From Trachythela sp. YZ-2020 (taxonomy: Eukaryota > Cnidaria > Anthozoa > Malacalcyonacea > Clavulariidae): DNA of 64,000 nt. The notes under the pieces were generated by a model. It made no database searches and was not told the origin of the DNA. It was given only the letters and a program-made list of their open reading frames with translations. A program made the position numbers and the translations under genes. Below, one piece after another: positions 11,679 to 25,010 of this stretch; the stretch's first letter is position 1; the number at the start of each line of letters is the position of its first letter. The stretch spans positions 2,844,001 to 2,908,000 of the forward strand of contig JADLSH010000377.1 of assembly GCA_016169945.1 (NCBI GenBank). The letters run 5' to 3'.

Positions 11679-12561
11679 GAAGGAGTAACAGGAGCGAGAC
11701 TATACGAGGGCACACGTATATTTATTTATGAATAACGTTCAATAAACTTCAAGAAAGACTTTTAATGTAAACATACCTCTTTGGTATGACCGTACCGAGA
11801 GTATTAAAGCAATTTGGTAATATATGATATAGAGTTTGCAAAATATATGGACGGTATAGATGGGAGCATACATACAGTATAATACAGTACTCAGCATAGT
11901 GAAGTTTTATAAATACTTATACAATATTTACATGGGGTTTGTTTTACTGTATTTGCAGGCGACTTACTGGAATACCACAGATATTGCATTATATGTCTTC
12001 CAAACTTGAATGACTATGACTGTATAAATTATAAATTGTTCCCTACAAGTGGTGGAATTCCACATCAATGATTTAAACATTTAAAATATAAATTTAAAAT
12101 AAAATATATACATTTAAAATAAAATATATATACTAAACTTACTGGGTTTTCTATCACGTATAGTTTCCCCAACAAGAAAAATCACATAATTAAAGAAGTA
12201 TTACCTAACAACACTAAGCTAGATAAAATTGTACTGCACAATGCATGTAGGGGACATGCAATTTCAGAACAGTCTTTGCAAATGTCATTTTGATGTTTGC
12301 AAAATGTTAAACTAACAGACGTGTCCTGCACGCAGTTACTAGAAAATGGCATTCACATTTATGTGGCTTATGTTATAGTTTTAGGTTACACTTACGCTTT
12401 GCAGATTTAGCTAGAAAGGGTAAAATATTAGAGCCTTAATACTCTTGGTACTGTCATACCAAAGAGGTATGTTACATTAAAAGTCTTTCTTGAAGCTTAT
12501 TGAACGTTATTCATAAATAAATAAACGTGTGCCCTCATTATCTCGCTCCTGTCACTCCTTC
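11679..12561. mobile_element. Foldback element of U5, short form
   Basis: This is the same 883-bp short form as U1, with the same interior deletion and the same TTTAAAATATAAA replacement. The other six array units have the long form. This links U1 and U5 as sister copies. Confidence 0.75.
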
Positions 12562-13207
12562 GAGTAGCGAATATCGGCCGATAAATATGTTTTAATTCCT
12601 TAACAAATTAAACGCTAAAAATACTTTCTTACCTTTCTCAGTTGTATTTCCCAGTTCAAAAGATGGAATTATGAAAAAATTCCGCTAATAAACGCGATTT
12701 AGTAGGCAAAGAATGCCAATTCCCCATATATTTTCTAATACGAATTTGCATATCATCTGGCCAGATTAATGGCCGCCGCCAACCAGAAGTCGCTGTCGGT
12801 GGTCCCCAAAAAGATCAAAGGACCTGTCTCTCTATTCATTCCTTACTCTATGTAAGAAATAAGAATACGCACTGCTGCTTTTTTTCCAACTACACGAGGC
12901 AATAAGCTATTTTAGAGTGGATTTCACACGCGTATGTTGTCATAGCAACGAAATGTATGTTACTAAAACTAACATAATTTGAAAGTAGAAACATCAAAAT
13001 ATATGAAAACCCCGATATCTGGTGAATAAGACCTAAAAATACGGAGTTCAAAAATTTAAAAATGTTGTACGCTTGAATTTTTGAAAACTGTATCGAGCCA
13101 CCTTAAAGCATTACAATTGAATTATCAACAATTTTATGAAAGACCCCTGCACCGACTACCACGCTCAATACCGCATAGCATTTAAATTGATAGTCGATTT
13201 TTCTTAC

Positions 13208-13528
13208 ATTAAGGTGGTTGAACTCAGGGTTATGTATACGTCCATCAGCATCAGCATCAGATGTCTCTTGAAGAGTCTTACGGTTGAGCTCACATAGACC
13301 TTTACCGACTCCAGAAGTTTTGTAATTCACGGACGCACATAATCCATGGGCAACGCAATGCATACCGCATTCTAACTCACTCTCTGCTTGTTTTGTTTCG
13401 ACGACATGATTCGCCAAGTATTGTTGCTTCTTTATGCGAAATACGGCTTGCTTAGTAGTTGAGCATTCGCCTGGCTTGGGTATTTTTGAGATCAAAATAA
13501 GCGTACAGATGCTTAATAAGACAGCCAT
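13208..13528 (-). CDS. PAN-domain first exon U6
   Basis: The exon is intact and encodes the standard 107 residues. It shares the five-T intron start with U3 rather than with its neighbours U5 and U7, which suggests gene conversion or a complex order of duplications. The donor is AAT|GTAAGA. Confidence 0.75.
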
Positions 13529-13641
13529 TGCGTGACTGACGATATATAGGCCTTTGATCACGGAGTCTCAAATTGCTTGTTTATGAACGACCAGACAAAT
13601 TACATATTATAAGTAAAGAACACCTGTTATAATTATGTAAA

Positions 13642-14841
13642 GAAGGAGTAACAGGAGCGAGACTACGAGGGCACACGTATATTTATTTATGAATAACGTT
13701 CAATAAACTTCAAGAAAGACTTTTAATGTAAACATACCTCTTTGGTATGACAGTACCGAGAGTATTAAAGCTATTTGGTAATATATAATATATAGTTTGC
13801 AAAATATATGGACGGTATAGATGGGAGCATACATACAGTATATACAGTACTCAGCATAGTGAAGTTTTATACATACTTATACAATATTTACATGGGGTTT
13901 GTTTTACTGTATTTGCAGGCGACTTACTGGAATACCACAGACATTGCATTATATGTCTTCCAATCTTGAATGACTATGACTATATCAATTATAAATTGTT
14001 CCCTTCAAGTGGTGGAATTCCACATCAATGATGAGTTGGTTTTGTGAAGTTCTTTGGTTTCATGCAACATTTATTATTCAACACACTCCACCTTTTCTGT
14101 TGATATGACTAACACTATTTGTTTGAACCCATTTAGTAGCAATGCACTCCAGTGCACGCTTCTTTATATGTTCTGCCTAACATGGCAGACAATTTTAAAA
14201 ATGGAGACCTTAACACCTTAATTACAAAACTTATCAGTTATCAGGAGTTGCCGCATATCTCTTTGAAAATACCTGGTAAATAATAAAGAACCACTTTTTA
14301 AAATGATAGAATAATGGTATCCACATGTAGTAGGTGGTAGTATTTAACTGGATATGGGAGTGCACCATATTCTTTTTTGTAACATACATTTAAAATAAAA
14401 TATATATACTAAACTTACTGGGTTTTCTATCACGTATAGTTTCCCCAACAAGAAAAATCACATAATTAAAGAAGTATTACCTAACAACACTAAGCATGAT
14501 AAAATTGTACTGCACAATGCATGTAGGGGACATGCAATTTCAGAACAGTCTTTGCAAGTGTCATTTTGATGTTTGCAAAATGTTAAACTAACAGACGTGC
14601 ATGTCCTGCACGCAGTTACTAGAAAATGGCATTCACATTTATGTGGCTTATGTTATAGTTTTAGGTTACACTTACGCTTAGCAGATTTAGCTAGAAAGGG
14701 TAAAATATTAGAGCCTTAATACTCTTGGTACTGTCATACCAAAGAGGTATGTTACATTAAAAGTCTTTCTTGAAGCTTATTGAACGTTATTCATAAATAA
14801 ATAAACGTGTGCCCTCATTATCTCGCTCCTGTCACTCCTTC
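13642..14841. mobile_element. Foldback element of U6, long form
   Basis: This is a long form. It carries a 4-bp insertion giving ACGTGCATGTCC near 14598 and a PyACAGTACC change in the left arm that makes the two arms slightly more alike. Confidence 0.7.
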
Positions 14842-15488
14842 GAGTAGCGAATATCGGCCGATAAATATGTTTTAATTCCTTAACAAATTAAACGCTAAAA
14901 ATACTTTCTTACCTTTCTCATTTGTATTTCCCAGTTCAAAAGATGGAATTATGAAAAAATTCCGCTAATAAACGCGATTTAGTAGGCAAAGAATGCCAAT
15001 TCCCCATATATTTTCTAATACGAATTTGCATATCATCTGGCCAGATTAATGGCCGCCGCCAACCAGAAGTCGCTGTCGGTGGTCCCCAAAAAGATCAAAG
15101 GACCTGTCTCTCTATTCATTCCTTACTCTATGTAAGAAATAAGAATACGCACTGCTGCTTTTTTTCCAACTACACGAGGCAATAAGCTATTTTAGAGTGA
15201 ATTTCACACGCGTATGTTGTCATAGCAACGAAATGTATGTTACTAAAACTAACATAATTTGAAAGTAGAAACATCAAAATATATGAAAACCCCGATATCT
15301 GGTGAATAAGACCTAAAAATACGGAGTTCAAAAATTTAAAAATGTTGTACGCTTGAATTTTTGAAAACTGTATCGAGCCACCTTAAAGCATTACAATTGA
15401 ATTATCAACAATTTTATGAAAGACCCCTGCACCGACTACCACGCTCAATACCGCATAGCATTTAAATTGATAGTCGATTTTTTCTTAC

Positions 15489-15809
15489 ATTAAGGTGGTT
15501 GAACTCAGGGTTATGTATACGTCCATCAGCATCAGCATCAGATGTCTCTTGAAGAGTCTTACGGTTGAGCTCACATAGACCTTTACCGACTCCAGAAGTT
15601 TTGTAATTCACGGACGCACATAATCCATGGGCAACGCAATGCATACCGCATTCTAACTCACTCTCTGCTTGTTTTGTTTCGACGACATGATTCGCCAAGT
15701 ATTGTTGCTTCTTTATGCGAAATACGGCTTGCTTAGTAGTTGAGCATTCGCCTGGCTTGGGTATTTTTGAGATCAAAATAAGCGTACAGATGCTTAATAA
15801 GACAGCCAT
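15489..15809 (-). CDS. PAN-domain first exon U7
   Basis: The PAN exon is intact, with the Leu variant before the ATG and a GGGGTCTC change in the 5' flank (others have GGAGTCTC). The predicted protein is otherwise unchanged and the donor is AAT|GTAAGA. Confidence 0.75.
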
Positions 15810-15922
15810 TGCGAGACTGACGATATATAGGCCTTTGATCACGGGGTCTCAAATTGCTTGTTTATGAACGACCAGACAAATTACATATTATAAGTAAAGA
15901 ACACCTGTTATAATTATGTAAA

Positions 15923-17116
15923 GAAGGAGTAACAGGAGCGAGACTACGAGGGCACACGTATATTTATTTATGAATAACGTTCAATAAACTTCAAGAAAGA
16001 CTTTTAATGTAAACATACCTCTTTGGTATGACCGTACCGAGAGTATTAAAGCTATTTGGTAATATATAATATATAGTTTGCAAAATATATGGACGGTATA
16101 GATGGGAGCATACATACAGTATATACAGTACTCAGCATAGTGAAGTTTTATACATACTTATACAATATTTACATGGGGTTTGTTTTACTGTATTTGCAGG
16201 CGACTTACTGGAATACCACAGACATTGCATTATATGTCTTCCAATCTTGAATGACTATGACTATATCAATTATAAATTGTTCCCTTCAAGTGGTGGAATT
16301 CCACATCAATGATGAGTTGGTTTTGTGAAGTTCTTTGGTTTCATGCAACATTTATTATTCAACACACTCCACCTTTTCTGTTGATATGACTAACACTATT
16401 TGTTTGAACCCATTTAGTAGCAATGCACTCCAGTGCACGCTTCTTTATATGTTCTGCCTAACATGGCAGACAATTTTAAAAATGGAGACCTTAACACCTT
16501 AATTACAAAACTTATCAGTTATCAGGAGTTGCCGCATATCTCTTTGAAAATACCTGGTAAATAATAAAGAACCACTTTTAAAATGATAGAATAATGGTAT
16601 GCACATGTAGTAGGTGGTAGTATTTAACTGGATATGGGAGTGCACCATATTCTTTTTTGTAACATACATTTAAAATAAAATATATATACTAAACTTACTG
16701 GGTTTTCTATCACGTATAGTTTCCCCAACAAGAAAAATCACATAATTAAAGAAGTATTACCTAACAACACTAAGCATGATAAAATTGTACTGCACAATGC
16801 ATGTAGGGGACATGCAATTTCAGAACAGTCTTTGCAAGTCTCATTTTGATGTTTGCAAAATGTTAAACTAACAGACGTGTCCTGCACGCAGTTACTAGAA
16901 AATGGCATTCACATTTATGTGGCTTATGTTATAGTTTTAGGTTACACTTACGCTTAGCAAATTTAGCTAGAAAGGGTAAAATATTAGAGTCTTAATACTC
17001 TTGGTACAGTCATACCAAAGAGGTATGTTACATTAAAAGTCTTTCTTGAAGCTTATTGAACGTTATTCATAAATAAATAAACGTGTGCCCTCATTATCTC
17101 GCTCCTGTCACTCCTT
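15923..17116. mobile_element. Foldback element of U7, long form
   Basis: This is a long form with private substitutions near 16840 (GTCTCATT) and 16989-17010. Confidence 0.7.
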
Positions 17117-17764
17117 CGAGTAGCGAATATCGGCCGATAAATATGTTTTAATTCCTTAACAAATTAAACGCTAAAAATACTTTCTTACCTTTCTCATTTG
17201 TATTTCCCAGTTCAAAAGATGGAATTATGAAAAAATTCCGCTAATAAACGCGATTTAGTAGGCAAAGAATGCCAATTCCCCATATATTTTCTAATACGAA
17301 TTTGCATATCATCTGGCCAGATTAATGGCCGCCGCCAACCAGAAGTCGCTGTCGGTGGTCCCCAAAAAGATCAAAGGACCTGTCTCTCTATTCATTCCTT
17401 ACTCTATGTAAGAAATAAGAATACGCACTGCTGCTTTTTTTCCAACTACACGAGGCAATAAGCTATTTTAGAGTGAATTTCACACGCGTATGTTGTCATA
17501 GCAACGAAATGTATGTTACTAAAACTAACATAATTTGAAAGTAGAAACATCAAAATATATGAAAACCCCGATATCTGGTAAATAAGACCTAAAAATACGG
17601 AGTTCAAAAGTTTAAAAATGTTGTACGCTTGAATTTTTGAAAACTGTATCGAGCCACCTTAAAGCATTACAATTGAATTATCAACAATTTTATGAAAGAC
17701 CCCTGCACCGACTACCACGCTCAATACCGCATAGCATTTAAATTGATAGTCGATTTTTTCTTAC

Positions 17765-18085
17765 ATTAAGGTGGTTGAACTCAGGGTTATGTATACGTCC
17801 ATCAGCATCAGCATCAGATGTCTCTTGAAGAGTCTTACGGTTGAGCTCACATAGACCTTTACCGACTCCAGAAGTTTTGTAATTCACGGACGCACATAAT
17901 CCATGGGCAACGCAATGCATACCGCATTCTAACTCACTCTCTGCTTGTTTTGTTTCGACGACATGATTCGCCAAGTATTGTTGCTTCTTTATGCGAAATA
18001 CGGCTTGCTTAGTAGTTGAGCATTCGCCTAGCTTGGGTATTTTTGAGATCAAAATAAGCGTACAGATGCTTAATAAGACAGCCAT
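17765..18085 (-). CDS. PAN-domain first exon U8 (Pro to Leu variant)
   Basis: This is the rightmost array copy, adjoining the single-copy flank. The frame is intact, but the Lys-Pro-Gly just before the first PAN cysteine reads Lys-Leu-Gly (plus strand CGCCTAGCTTGG). This is the only amino-acid change among the intact array exons, and it lies in the linker between signal segment and PAN domain, where it is probably tolerated. The donor is AAT|GTAAGA. Confidence 0.75.
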
Positions 18086-18198
18086 TGCGAGACTGACGAT
18101 ATATAGGCCTTTGATCACGGAGTCTCAAATTGCTTGTTTATGAACGACCAGACAAATTACATATTATAAGTAAAGAACACCTGTTAGATTTATGTAAA

Positions 18199-19392
18199 GA
18201 AGGAGTAACAGGAGCGAGACTACGAGGGCACACGTATATTTATTGATGAATAACGTTCAATAAACTTCAAGAAAGACTTTTAATGTAAACATACCTCTTT
18301 GGTATGACCGTACCGAGAGTATTAAAGCTATTTGGTAATATATAATATATAGTTTGCAAAATATATGGACGGTATAGATGGGAGCATACATACAGTATAT
18401 ACAGTACTCAGCATAGTGAAGTTTTATACATACTTATACAATATTTACATGGGGTTTGTTTTACTGTATTTGCAGGCGACTTACTGGAATACCACAGACA
18501 TTGCAATATATGTCTTCCAATCTTGAATGACTATGACTATATCAATTATAAATTGTTCCCTTCAAGTGGTGGAATTCCACATCAATGATGAGTTGGTTTT
18601 GTGAAGTTCTTTGGTTTCATGCAACATTTATTATTCAACACACTCCACCTTTTCTGTTGATATGACTAACACTATTTGTTTGAACCCATTTAGTAGCAAT
18701 GCACTCCAGTGCACGCTTCTTTATATGTTCTGCCTAACATAGCAGACAATTTTAAAAATGGAGACCTTAACCTTAATTACAAAACTTATCAGTTATCAGG
18801 AGTTGCCGCATATCTCTTTGAAAATACCTGGTAAATAATAAAGAACCACTTTTTAAAATGATAGAATAATGGTATGCACATGTAGTAGGTGGTAGTATTT
18901 AACTGGATATGGGAGTGCACCATATTCTTTTTTGTAACATACATTTAAAATAAAATATATATACTAAACTTACTGGGTTTTCTATCACGTATAGTTTCCC
19001 CAACAAGAAAAATCACATAATTAAAGAAGTACTACCTAACAACACTAAGCATGATAAAATTGTACTGCACAATGCATGTAGCGGACATGCAATTTCAGAA
19101 CAGTCTTTGCAAGTGTCATTTTGATGTTTGCAAAATGGTAAACTAACAGACGTGTCCTGCACGCAGTTACTAGAAAATGGCATTCACATTTATGTGGCTT
19201 ATGTTATAGTTTTAGGTTACACTTAAGCTTAGCAGATTTAGCTAGAAAGGGTAAAATATTAGAGCCTTAATACTCTTGGTACTGTCATACCAAAGAGGTA
19301 TGTTACATTAAAAGTCTTTCTTGAAGCTTATTGAACGTTATTCATAAATAAATAAACGTGTGCCCTCATTATCTCGCTCCTGTCACTCCTTC
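18199..19392. mobile_element. Foldback element of U8, long form
   Basis: This is the most diverged long form in the array, with private changes near 18243, 18505, 18740, 18770, 19050, 19081 and 19226. That fits its position at the edge, next to the unduplicated flank. Confidence 0.7.
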
Positions 19393-20430
19393 GAGTAGCG
19401 AATATCGGCCGATAAATATGTTTTAATTCCTTAACAAATTAAACGCTAAAAATACTTACTTACCTTTCTCATTTGTATTTCCCAGTTCAAAAGATGGAAT
19501 TATGAAAAAATTCCGCTAATAAACGCGATTTAGTAGGCAAAGAATGCCAATTCCCCATATATTTTCTAATACGAATTTGCATATCATCTGGCCAGATTAA
19601 TGGCCGCCACCAACCAGAAGTCGCTGTCCGTGGTCCCAAAAAAATCAAAGGACCTGTCTCTCTATTCATTTCTTACTCTATGTAAGAAGTAAGAATACGC
19701 ACAGCTGCTAGGGTTTGTGAGTAATGACCAACCTTGTACCCAGGGCTTTTTTCGAAAACCCTGGGTACGAGGTTGAGTAATAACCGCTAGGAAAGATTTA
19801 ATATCGGTTGCTGCGTGCGACCTTCGTTAACTTTGCGTCCCTACAGTTTTGCAAGGTGGCTCTCTACAGTTGAACCTATTTACCTACAATCTTTTAAATA
19901 AAGGCCCATTTCTTGCTGATCACGCTTTTTTTTCTGTTCGGCGGCAGCCGCGGCAATATTCCACATCTATGGAATATTTAGAACTTGGTTTTGACGATGT
20001 CAGTGTTGCTATGGCGACATGGCGACAGTAGAAAACATGCTCATTTTTCGTCTAAAATTCTCTGTAACTTAAAAACGAATTCTGTGACCTATCTTTTTTA
20101 TTTCATATATCAATAGAGCATGATGTTCTGTAACTACTGTGAAAGTTCAATTAAAATCTTTAGTGTACGATTTTTTAAGCCAAAATTTTATTGGAGGATT
20201 TTCACACTAAAATTTTTTTTAAATTGAAATATATAGAATTTAGTAAGATTAAAATTTTCGGTGAAAATTTGAAGATAGGTTACCGGGGAAACTAAGAAGT
20301 AAAATATGTATAAAGTTGTAAAAATACCCTGTGTAATTCGCCAAATTTCCGTTTACTACTTCATGATCAAATATACCGGCCGATATACGATATTGCACGT
20401 AGTTATTCTAGGTGTCACTTACACTAACAC

Positions 20431-20480
20431 AACCCCTGACCCTAAACCCAACCCTAAGCTCAAGCCTAACCCCAACAACA
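20431..20480 (+). repeat. Degenerate CCCTAA-rich stretch
   Basis: A short run of CCCTAAACCCAACCCTAAG-type sequence resembles degenerate telomeric repeats. The same stretch lies in the second flank at about 55973-56018, so it predates the duplication. It is too short and impure to call a former chromosome end. Confidence 0.4.
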
Positions 20481-21020
20481 TCTAATTATTTAACTCAAAC
20501 TATTATGTGTTTCTAATATGAAGTAGTAAGGAAATTGCCATTATATAAAAGCGTCGCTGACTAGTGAATGATAGTTCGCTGGCGCAACATACTTCATATC
20601 TTTACAAATGGTACTTAAAAAAAATCTTAAATATAGAAAGAGCAAGATTTAATAAAATAAATCTGAGCGTGAAAAAATAGACCGGGACATGACAACGCCT
20701 GGTTTTGAGCGAAACAAACAGTGGAAAATACGTCATTTACTCATTGGATAACATTGAGATGGTACAACATCAATCATCTACGTAGAGCCATGTGTTGTGT
20801 CTGTCTACATAAGAAGGCTGTTTTTGGTTCGCTCAGATAGAGAACGTCCGAGAACTAGAGAGTCAGAACACCAGAAGATGTATAGAGCTCAGGAAGAACT
20901 CAGAAAGCAATATTCAGAAGAGAATATTCAATAAGAAACTAATTGTTTGAACTTTAAATATTATCTGTATTTCATTTTAGATCGCAAAAGTGTTGTCGCG
21001 CTCATCTCGTAACAGTGCCA

Positions 21021-21290
21021 GTGGTGTTATATATATATATGCATGTCTGCAGATTTGACTATATATATATATATATATATTTGACGTAACAGTGCCAGTG
21101 GTGTTATATATATATATATATATATATTTGATATATATATATATATATATGATATATATATATATATATATAATATATATATCTATAATTTGTTGATTCG
21201 AGAACTCTTACACTATTCCTTTCGTGAGGTTTAAAAGACCTAAGTTATATATATATATAATATATATATATATATATTAAAAATTGTCTG
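21021..21290. repeat. (TA)n tract with ribozyme-element scraps
   Basis: Long TA runs are interrupted by two copies of a CGTAACAGTGCCAGTGG phrase and by GCATGTCTGCAGATTTGACT at 21041-21060. The latter is identical to the 3' strand around the hammerhead cleavage site at 57976. A Penelope or ribozyme element therefore once touched this copy too, leaving only an edge. Confidence 0.6.
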
Positions 21291-22213
21291 CATAAAGCTG
21301 TTTCATCTTAAAAAATTAAAACGCGCAATTTGTTTTGCTTTCCATCCGCTACTGCCTATAAGAAACTAAATATATAGGGATTTTTTGTAAGTGGATTAAT
21401 CAAAATGATACCAAGGAAATAATTAGGAAATAATTTATGTACGCATGTACCACTATATTAATGTATGTCACATTTCTTTTGATTAAATACGTTTTGAACT
21501 GAGAATTAGTTGTTCGGCTGTGGTCATTTTACGTGAAGAGGCTGATTATCTCTCAACGGTAAAAATACTGAAATATGATAGACGTCTATTGTAAAATGCA
21601 CGAAAAGTACGGCTATAAATAATTGCAATTTTCTCTTGAAAGGCGGACAATTATATCATAAATTATAAATACAAATAAAAGACATGCCATCAGTAATAGA
21701 ATTGACTATAAAGATTATATGCAAACTTTCATTTGCCGCTTCAACTATTTTCCGGCATTATGGTTGACAAGTACATCCATAATTTTTAGGTTAAGCATAA
21801 CTTTTTCATTATACCAACGATAAACTCATTATAAGCTGATCAACATAATATTTATGAGGGGCCAGACAAATTAACTGGCATAAAATAATAATTTCCACAG
21901 GTTAGGTTAGTACTGTATAAAATTCTCTTGCAGTATCTCGAAAAAGTACAATCTTGAAAATATAGAGTCTTTCAACAGTGTACCATTATATACTCATTAG
22001 ATTTATGTAATTCTTGATATAAGTGTAACTGTAAATGTCAAATAATGTGATCTTTGTAATGTATTTATGTGAATAATTAGTCGTTATATTAGTCATAATG
22101 TACGTTATACGTAATATTAGTAGTCATATTAGACTATATAGTTGTTAGTTATTAGGTAGTTACACGTCCACATCAGCTATGCTGTAAAATTATCATCGTG
22201 TTTAAATAAATGC

Positions 22214-22215
<2 letters not shown>

Positions 22216-22249
<34 letters not shown>
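22216..22249. repeat. (TTA)n microsatellite
   Basis: About eleven TTA repeats. The orthologous tract at 60034-60056 is shorter. Confidence 0.9.
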
Positions 22250-24727
22250 CCGTCCGTGCTTCAAAGGACAATTCTGTAGCTTTAATTATCCGGTGTATTT
22301 CCTTAATATATGGAAATACACCGGAAATAAATTCAACTCACGCCAAATTTTTGTAGGAGAACGGATTCTAAGTGAAGTGAACCAATTTTGTCTTTATTCA
22401 ACCCAAAGACTCATTCTAGCCTTATGTTTTTATCCCTCGTGGGTATACATGAGACCCTCTAGGAGAGACTGGATATTATAACTGAGTTTAAAGCAATTAA
22501 AGATTTAATGTGTTGTCTCACTACGTTGAATTTATATATTGTTTTTTAAAAATTTGCTTAATGATCAAGCCAAAGCATTATAATATATTACCGGTCAAGG
22601 TACGGTTGTGCACCTAGTCCCCAGCCCTTTGCCGACTAGGGCGCAACATGCAATATGGCGCCTGGCTAATTAGTGGACTTTATATTCTATGTTTCTACTG
22701 TTGTTTTTGTTCTTTTTTCTTGGAAGTACTTATGTTGTTATAATACCAGAAAGGACAGGAAACGTCAGGTATCTCACTCTTAGCTAAGAAAAGATTTTCA
22801 CACATAATTTTTTTTCAATCATAGTTTCCACTTGTAAACTGTAATAGTCTAGTTATATATATTATTTCAACTATCACAAAGCATGAAAAATGTAAAAACA
22901 TTACAAACAAATGCGTCTTAATGTGCCCTCTTTTATCATACTCAGTCTTCTCTGTCTATAAATGCTAGACAATTTTACTTGCGAAGAGAGTCTTATACAT
23001 TTATTATACAGTAAATCAAACATAATTGGTAATTTATTGTTACACAAGCAATAAGGCTAGCATGCCTTGTGATTTTTGCTTTAAATTTTAACTGGGGGGG
23101 AAAAGTCCATTTGCTTAGGGGTGCAAATTATTCAAGAGGGTGCTAATCGTGTACCCAGGGCCTTACAGAGATACAATGGGCATTATTTATTTACTACTGC
23201 AACTGAATCATGAAAAACTTAGTTCCACAGCTGGTCACCGGTGTAAGTTGAAAGTAGTAGTTTGCACTTCTCCATACGCATTTTAAAAGTACATATTCAT
23301 ATATGTCAACCATTGTACAAGTAATAAGCATGGCTACAGAACTCAGGGAGCCATGGAACGACGCTACCTGTATAGTTTAATGAGTTAACTCAAAATTCAT
23401 AATGTGCGCTTCAAAACTTGGTTGAGTTGAGAATTCTGGAGTTATAAGTCCACTCCAAAAATCATGTGGAGGCAATGGATCGGAGCTACTGTAGCTATCT
23501 AAACCTGAAGTTGCTGGCTAACCGCTCCAAAAATTATGTGCAGCTAGTTGACTAACCTTGAAGGAGATCAATCATGAGGAGATTTGACTGTGAGAGGTTG
23601 GCTTCGTGGATCCCAGAACCCGGCCATGGCTGCTCTGGCATAGCCTAGCTTCATTCAAAGATTGGCTACCTCTACCAAAATACAATTTACAGGCATCGTA
23701 ATACGTAGTGAGTACTAGTGAAACATTGTGTTCCATATTGGTTATTCCATTTATTATGTTGTATGTAAATTTTGTGGAAATCTTGCCACTAGCAAAAAAT
23801 ACTGGCATAAAAAAATCTCTCTAGGCAGATAGCTCTGGCCAAAGTTGGGGTAGGCTTTCTTTTTACAGGGAAAGTGTATGAGGTGGGGTGTCTTGTATGG
23901 GGTGAAGTTGATAGAAAATGTCCTTTTCATTTGTTGGTACCAGTTATGGCAGTAAACTTCAACCTATTTACAACACTAACATAAAATCTGCATTCTTTGG
24001 AATTGAAAGGAGATCATTTTTAGTGTATACATGCACTGAAAACAATCAAAATTAAAAAATGATATGATATAATTTGCAAAAATATGAGGGACTCATCCCC
24101 ACCCCCCCCCCACCCTACTTTAACAGTAAAATTTTATTACAGACATGACATTCATAAGATATCTGAAGGGAAGTTAGTCTACCACATGCAATCTGATATT
24201 TTTTTCAGCAACCATAAGACAGTATGATATAATGATTTTTGACATAATTGACGTGCATTCGATAAATTATAGCATGCACTGTATTTAAAATTACTTAGAG
24301 GTTTCCATTATCTTAAAGGCCCAGGCCCCTTACCAAGAATCATTATAATTTATATCCATATTGTAGACGTATATGTGATATTTGTTGTCAAAATTCAAAG
24401 CTATATACATTGCAAAATGTATCTACATTCGCGCAACATCGGATTCAGAGTACTATAGAGAATGTGATTGGATAACATATTCTAACAAGCAAACGTATTT
24501 GTATTTAGCATGCTTTTAATTGATGCATGTCGGAATCGTGTTAATTCTCTCAATTAAGTTAACATTGAATTGGCGTATGAAACTTTATCTACTTAACAAA
24601 TCTATTCAATGCATTTTTTTTTCTTTTTAACAAACGCAGTAACAGGTTCAGATTTGCGCTCTACCGAAGCAGCCGTTATCTCGTGTAAACCACCAAGATA
24701 AAAAGCAAACTGCAAAAATACTTTTGT

Positions 24728-25010
24728 AGATTGCATGGTTCGGTTCCATTGTTGCAGGAAAGCTGAAAGCAAAAGCTATCCCATTGTCTGATATAATTTG
24801 GAAATTTCCGAAACAGTTCCCCTTAAGAACCACGGCCACTTTTAGGTTTCAGTACGTACCATGCACGCATATTCGTTTTGAGGAGCTTAAATCCCTCAAA
24901 CGAGAGAGAGAGCAACAGGTCTAGATAATCTGCCTCTATCTCTGCTAAAGGATTGTCCTGATGTAATATCTGATCCCCTGACATATATCATAAACCTGTT
25001 GACCATGTTA
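24728..25010 (+). pseudogene. Non-LTR retrotransposon reverse transcriptase fragment
   Basis: The plus strand reads Phe-Glu-Glu-Leu-Lys-Ser-Leu-Lys and then, one frame over, Ala-Thr-Gly-Leu-Asp-Asn-Leu-Pro followed by Ser-Asp-Pro-Leu-Thr-Tyr-Ile-Ile-Asn-Leu. This matches the familiar start of the RT domain in CR1/jockey-type elements (KATGLDNIP...ITHIINLS). The shift falls in a GAGAGAGAG run at about 24903, consistent with one extra GA. Only the upstream linker and the first RT motif remain. The duplicate at 62105-62385 carries the same break. Confidence 0.7.

Larger units (their letters stand above)
2351..19700 (-). repeat. Eight-unit tandem array of PAN first exons
   Basis: Each unit carries, in plus-strand order, a truncated 3' part of the TTAA transposon, the PAN exon on the minus strand, about 110 bp of 5' flank, and a foldback element. 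Exon-to-exon spacings are 1963, 2275, 2273, 2279, 1963, 2281 and 2276 bp. Units are nearly identical, which points to recent expansion, local gene conversion, or both. The matching EGF and LamG exons are not between units, so these are either alternative first exons of one gene to the left or stranded copies. Confidence 0.9.

Noticed and set aside
20431..20480. Interstitial telomere
   Set aside because: The CCCTAA-like run is short, impure and duplicated with its flank. It is better described as a degenerate simple repeat.
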